From NCBI GenBank assembly GCA_028290165.1, contig JAQGKJ010000405.1:1-7942 (forward strand): a DNA stretch of 7,942 nucleotides, written 5' to 3'. Position 1 is the stretch's first letter. Every line of letters begins with the position of its first letter. This document shows, piece after piece, positions 5,726 through 7,942 of this stretch. The translations under genes were made by a program, and so were the position numbers. The notes under the pieces were generated by a model, which had not been told where the DNA came from, did no database searches, and saw nothing but the letters and a program-made list of their open reading frames with translations. This stretch comes from Bradyrhizobium sp. GTDB taxonomy: Bacteria; Pseudomonadota; Alphaproteobacteria; Rhizobiales; Xanthobacteraceae.

Positions 5726-6115
5726 TCATCCAAGCCGCTTGTTAAACGCCGCGACATTGACAAGCCCGCGCGCATGACGGCCCTCGCCGATGCGCCGCTT
5801 GTCATCAAAAGCTTCGACCTCGAAGCGGATCACCCGGCGCTCGACCGAGATCACCCGCGCCGTGGTCCTAACCCTTGCGCCGACCGGCGTCGCGGCGAGA
5901 TGGCGGATATCGACCTCCGTGCCGACCGTGACCCAGCCCGGTTCGAGATATTTGTTGATGGCGTCGCCCGACGCCATCTCCATTTCCAGGATCATCATCG
6001 GGGTCGCATAGACCATCGGCATCCCCGGGAGGAGATGCCCGACGGTGCGCTCGCGCGGCACCACCAGCGTGCGCTCGGCGCTCATGCCGATTGTGATGAC
6101 GTCGCGTGCATCCAT
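5726..6115 (-). CDS. FlK-like hotdog-fold thioesterase family protein
   Basis: This 129-residue protein aligns without gaps over its core with the fluoroacetyl-CoA thioesterase FlK of Streptomyces cattleya, as I remember that sequence. Shared stretches are T-V-x-H-L near 24-28, Y-L-E-P-G at 56-60, H-x-A-A-T-P at 72-77 and a final F-N-x-K. The FlK catalytic residues Thr42, Glu50 and His76 correspond here to Thr38, Glu46 and His72, each with the same offset of four. A cytoplasmic acyl-CoA hydrolase is therefore likely; the real substrate is unknown and fluoroacetyl-CoA should not be assumed. The frame is open up to 6154, but that start lies inside an inverted-repeat element. The ATG at 6115, with CAGGA seven bases upstream, is preferred. 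It is downstream of the tautomerase gene on the same strand, separated by the repeat. Confidence 0.85.
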   Translation of the reverse strand: MDARDVITIGMSAERTLVVPRERTVGHLLPGMPMVYATPMMILEMEMASGDAINKYLEPGWVTVGTEVDIRHLAATPVGARVRTTARVISVERRVIRFEVEAFDDKRRIGEGRHARGLVNVAAFNKRLG

Positions 6116-6131
6116 GGGATATCCTGAAAAT

Positions 6132-6262
6132 CTCACCGTCGTCCCTGCGAACACAGGGACCCATACCGCGTGATGCCAGAACGAGGCAGGAAGGCGGACG
6201 CCTGCTTACTACAACGAAGGCCGGGGGGTATGGGTCCCCGCTTTCGCGTGGACGACGGTGAG
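6132..6262. repeat. Inverted-repeat element filling the gap between the tautomerase and thioesterase genes
   Basis: Arms of 36 bp at 6132-6167 and 6227-6262 are imperfect inverted copies: CTCACCGTCGTCCCTGCG... against its complement ending GACGACGGTGAG. Several mismatches sit around the inner CAGGGAC/GTCCCCG part, and the loop is 59 bases. The right end stops two bases before the tautomerase stop codon at 6265, and the left end lies 16 bases before the thioesterase ATG. The unit resembles a repeat common in Bradyrhizobium-type genomes that yields spurious peptides such as R-E-S-G-D-P and G-P-C-V-R-R-D-D. It leaves almost no native intergenic DNA. Confidence 0.82.
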
Positions 6263-6264
6263 AG

Positions 6265-6468
6265 CTACTTCTTCGCAGAAGCCGCGCGCTCCACAAAGGT
6301 CTTGCCGCCCTTCATCTTGTGCGACAGCGGCGCTTCGTTGATCTGGATCACGACGGCATCGGCATCGATGCCGAGGTTTTTGACCAGCGCCTGCGTGATG
6401 TCGCGCATCATGCCGGCCTTCTGCTCCTCGGTGCGGCCAGTGGCCATGCTGATGGTAATTTCAGGCAT
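6265..6468 (-). CDS. Small tautomerase-family protein (4-oxalocrotonate tautomerase fold)
   Basis: The 67-residue product starts M-P-E-I-T-I, so removal of Met would expose Pro1, the catalytic base of the 4-oxalocrotonate tautomerase family. Counting from Pro1, Arg11 (T-G-R) of the classical enzyme is also present, followed by T-E-E-Q-K. The positions that correspond to Arg39 and Phe50 of 4-oxalocrotonate tautomerase are Val39 and Lys50, so it is probably not a true catabolic 4-OT; the substrate cannot be told. No ring-cleavage or catechol genes stand near it. The protein probably forms a hexamer, as the family does. The ATG at 6468 has a GGGAG ribosome site eight bases upstream. It lies between hisS and the thioesterase gene on the same strand, each time separated by a repeat element. 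Confidence 0.88.
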   Translation of the reverse strand: MPEITISMATGRTEEQKAGMMRDITQALVKNLGIDADAVVIQINEAPLSHKMKGGKTFVERAASAKK

Positions 6469-6506
6469 TGTTGTTACTCCCTTTGTATTTACTCATTCCC
6501 CGGACC

Positions 6507-6612
6507 GTCATTGCCGGACATAGCCGTCCGAAGGACGGCGTCGCTTCCGCTCGCCTATGTCCGGCAATCCATCATTTGGAAGATGGATACGCGGGTCAAG
6601 CCCGCGTATGAC
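6507..6612. repeat. Hairpin-rich intergenic repeat directly after hisS
   Basis: Three nested or adjacent hairpins make up the element. TTGCCGGACATAG (6511-6523) pairs with CTATGTCCGGCAA (6555-6567) and encloses CCGTCC-GAA-GGACGG (6524-6538). ATCCATC (6567-6573) pairs with GATGGAT (6582-6588). ATACGCGGG (6587-6595) pairs with CCCGCGTAT (6601-6609). Its right end is three bases past the hisS stop codon, so the hisS message would end in or run through these structures. The unit resembles dispersed repeats of Bradyrhizobium-type genomes. A terminator role is possible, but there is no T-run. Confidence 0.78.
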
Positions 6613-6615
6613 AAA

Positions 6616-7942
6616 TCAATTACCCCACTTCACCTCATGCCGCGCCAGCACTTCGCGCACCTTGGCGACGATCTTGTCTTCCCTGCAGGAAAATTGCGCA
6701 GGGCGGGTCTCGCGCCATTCCTGGTTGGAGGCAATCGCGGCGGCCGCCCTGGCGCCCTCGATCAGGTCCTTGATCTGCACCTCGCCGCGCGCTTTTTCGT
6801 CCGAGCCCTGGATGATCACGCAAGGCGAGTTGCGCCGGTCGGCATATTTGAGCTGGTTGCCCATGTTCTTGGGGTTGCCGAGATAGAGCTCGGCGCGAAT
6901 GTTGGCGTTGCGAAGTTGCGCGACCATCTTCTGATAGTCGGCGATGCGGTCACGATCGAACACGGTGACGACGACGGGGCCGAATTCCGGTTTGGTGTCG
7001 AGCTTGCCCAACATCGTGAGCGCAGCCTGCAGCCGCGACACGCCGATGGAAAATCCCGTCGCCGGGACCGGCTCGCCGCGGAAGCGTGACACGAGCCCAT
7101 CATAACGCCCTCCGCCGCCGACCGAGCCGAAGCGGACCGGGCGGCCTTTTTCGTCTTTAGTGTCGAGCAGCAGTTCTAACTCGTAGACAGGGCCGGTGTA
7201 GTATTCGAGACCGCGGACGACGGAAGGATCGATAACAACGCGCCCGTCATCGTATCCGCCTGCTTCGATCTGTTTCCTAATTTGAGATAGTTCCGCGACG
7301 CCCTCTCGCCCCAAAGCATTGTCTTCGACTACAGATTCGAAGTTCGCAAGTGTCTCTTGGTTCGATGAGTACTTGCTCTTTGAGCCAGAGCCGGATTCCC
7401 CCCAACCAGTAAAATTAATTACGCGAGAGATTCCTTTCTCGTTGAGTTCGGCCCCTTTGGTGAAATCGCCTTTTCCTTCTTCGCCACCATCCCATCGGCC
7501 CGAACCCAGTAGTTTCTCCACCTCAGAGATTGGAAATTTATCCAACTTGTCGATCGCCCTTAACACCGTGAGCCTACGTCCCGCATTCTCCTCGCCGCCC
7601 AGCCCGATGCTCTCCATCACCCCATCAAGCACTTTCCGGTTATTCACCTTCACCACATAGCTGCCGCGCGGGATGCCGAGCTTCTCCATGGTGTCGGCCG
7701 CCATCATGCAGCATTCGGCATCGGCCGCCGGCGACGCCGAGCCCACCGTGTCGGCGTCGAACTGCATGAACTGGCGGAACCGGCCGGGTCCCGGCTTCTC
7801 GTTGCGAAAAACCCAGCCGAACCGGTAGCTGCGATAGGGCTTTGCCAGCTGGTCGAAATGCTCTGCCACCAGGCGGGCGAGCGGCGCGGTGAGGTCGTAG
7901 CGCAGGCTCAGCCACTGCTCGTCATCGTCCTGGAACGAGAAC
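6616..7942 (-). CDS. hisS: Histidyl-tRNA synthetase, N-terminus cut by window edge
   Basis: The enzyme charges tRNA-His with histidine in the cytoplasm. The visible 441 codons start at [10 protein letters not shown], inside the catalytic domain, and go to the natural stop. Class II motif 2 is seen as F-R-N-E...R-F-R-Q-F (about 7809-7770). The histidine-specific motif is V-R-G-L-E-Y-Y-T-G (about 7218-7192), and motif 3 is G-F-S-I-G-V-S-R-L (about 7060-7030). The C-terminal anticodon-binding domain begins near P-V-V-V-T-V-F-D (6985). The D-L-T-A-P-L-A-R-L segment near 7890 belongs to the substrate pocket. The frame is intact, with no alternative start needed. Codons between about 7160 and 7590 are unusual for the gene (CTA, TTA, AGG, GTA, ATT) and G+C falls to about 49 percent there; see findings. 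The remaining N-terminal part lies beyond the right edge. Confidence 0.96.
   Translation of the reverse strand, partial: FSFQDDDEQWLSLRYDLTAPLARLVAEHFDQLAKPYRSYRFGWVFRNEKPGPGRFRQFMQFDADTVGSASPAADAECCMMAADTMEKLGIPRGSYVVKVNNRKVLDGVMESIGLGGEENAGRRLTVLRAIDKLDKFPISEVEKLLGSGRWDGGEEGKGDFTKGAELNEKGISRVINFTGWGESGSGSKSKYSSNQETLANFESVVEDNALGREGVAELSQIRKQIEAGGYDDGRVVIDPSVVRGLEYYTGPVYELELLLDTKDEKGRPVRFGSVGGGGRYDGLVSRFRGEPVPATGFSIGVSRLQAALTMLGKLDTKPEFGPVVVTVFDRDRIADYQKMVAQLRNANIRAELYLGNPKNMGNQLKYADRRNSPCVIIQGSDEKARGEVQIKDLIEGARAAAAIASNQEWRETRPAQFSCREDKIVAKVREVLARHEVKWGN

Noticed and set aside
5868..6296. Minus-strand frame with R-E-S-G-D-P and G-P-C-V-R-R-D-D
   Set aside because: Produced by the inverted repeat at 6132-6262; a classic false protein of such elements.

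Overview
The window looks like chromosome of a Bradyrhizobium-type alphaproteobacterium (Bradyrhizobium, Rhodopseudomonas, Afipia or Oligotropha group). The pointers are high G+C coding DNA, a CoxM that resembles the Oligotropha protein as I remember it, an MHYT-LytTR regulator of the CoxC kind, a RibH2-type lumazine synthase behind an FMN riboswitch, and several palindromic intergenic repeats of the kind scattered through these genomes. No database search was possible, so family calls rest on motifs and remembered homologs.

Left block, minus strand (3796 down to 1): a promoter and an FMN riboswitch (3735-3567) lead into ribH (3492-2944). An inverted-repeat element (2792-2917) follows. A second promoter (2751-2724) and a 5' UTR hairpin then precede coxC (2673-1468), a membrane sensor fused to a LytTR DNA-binding domain. 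Next comes a 187-bp gap with two identical 13-bp direct repeats set 21 bp apart, then coxM (1280-417) and coxS (404 to the left edge). The C-M-S order matches the aerobic CO dehydrogenase operon, so coxL should lie just past the left edge. The 21-bp spacing is what LytTR proteins are known to bind, which suggests that CoxC controls coxMSL from these boxes.

Middle block, plus strand: a 457-bp stretch without a confident gene (3736-4192), then a YbjN-domain gene (4193-4693), a 91-bp hairpin repeat, and proC (4871-5698) for the last step of proline synthesis.

Right block, minus strand: hisS (right edge to 6616), a hairpin-rich repeat, a 67-residue tautomerase-family gene (6468-6265), another inverted repeat, and an FlK-like hotdog thioesterase (6115-5726) that converges on proC.

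Three points stand out: the tandem boxes between coxC and coxM; a RibH that appears to lack about five residues at the catalytic loop although it sits behind an intact FMN riboswitch; and a low-G+C, odd-codon patch inside the otherwise ordinary hisS.
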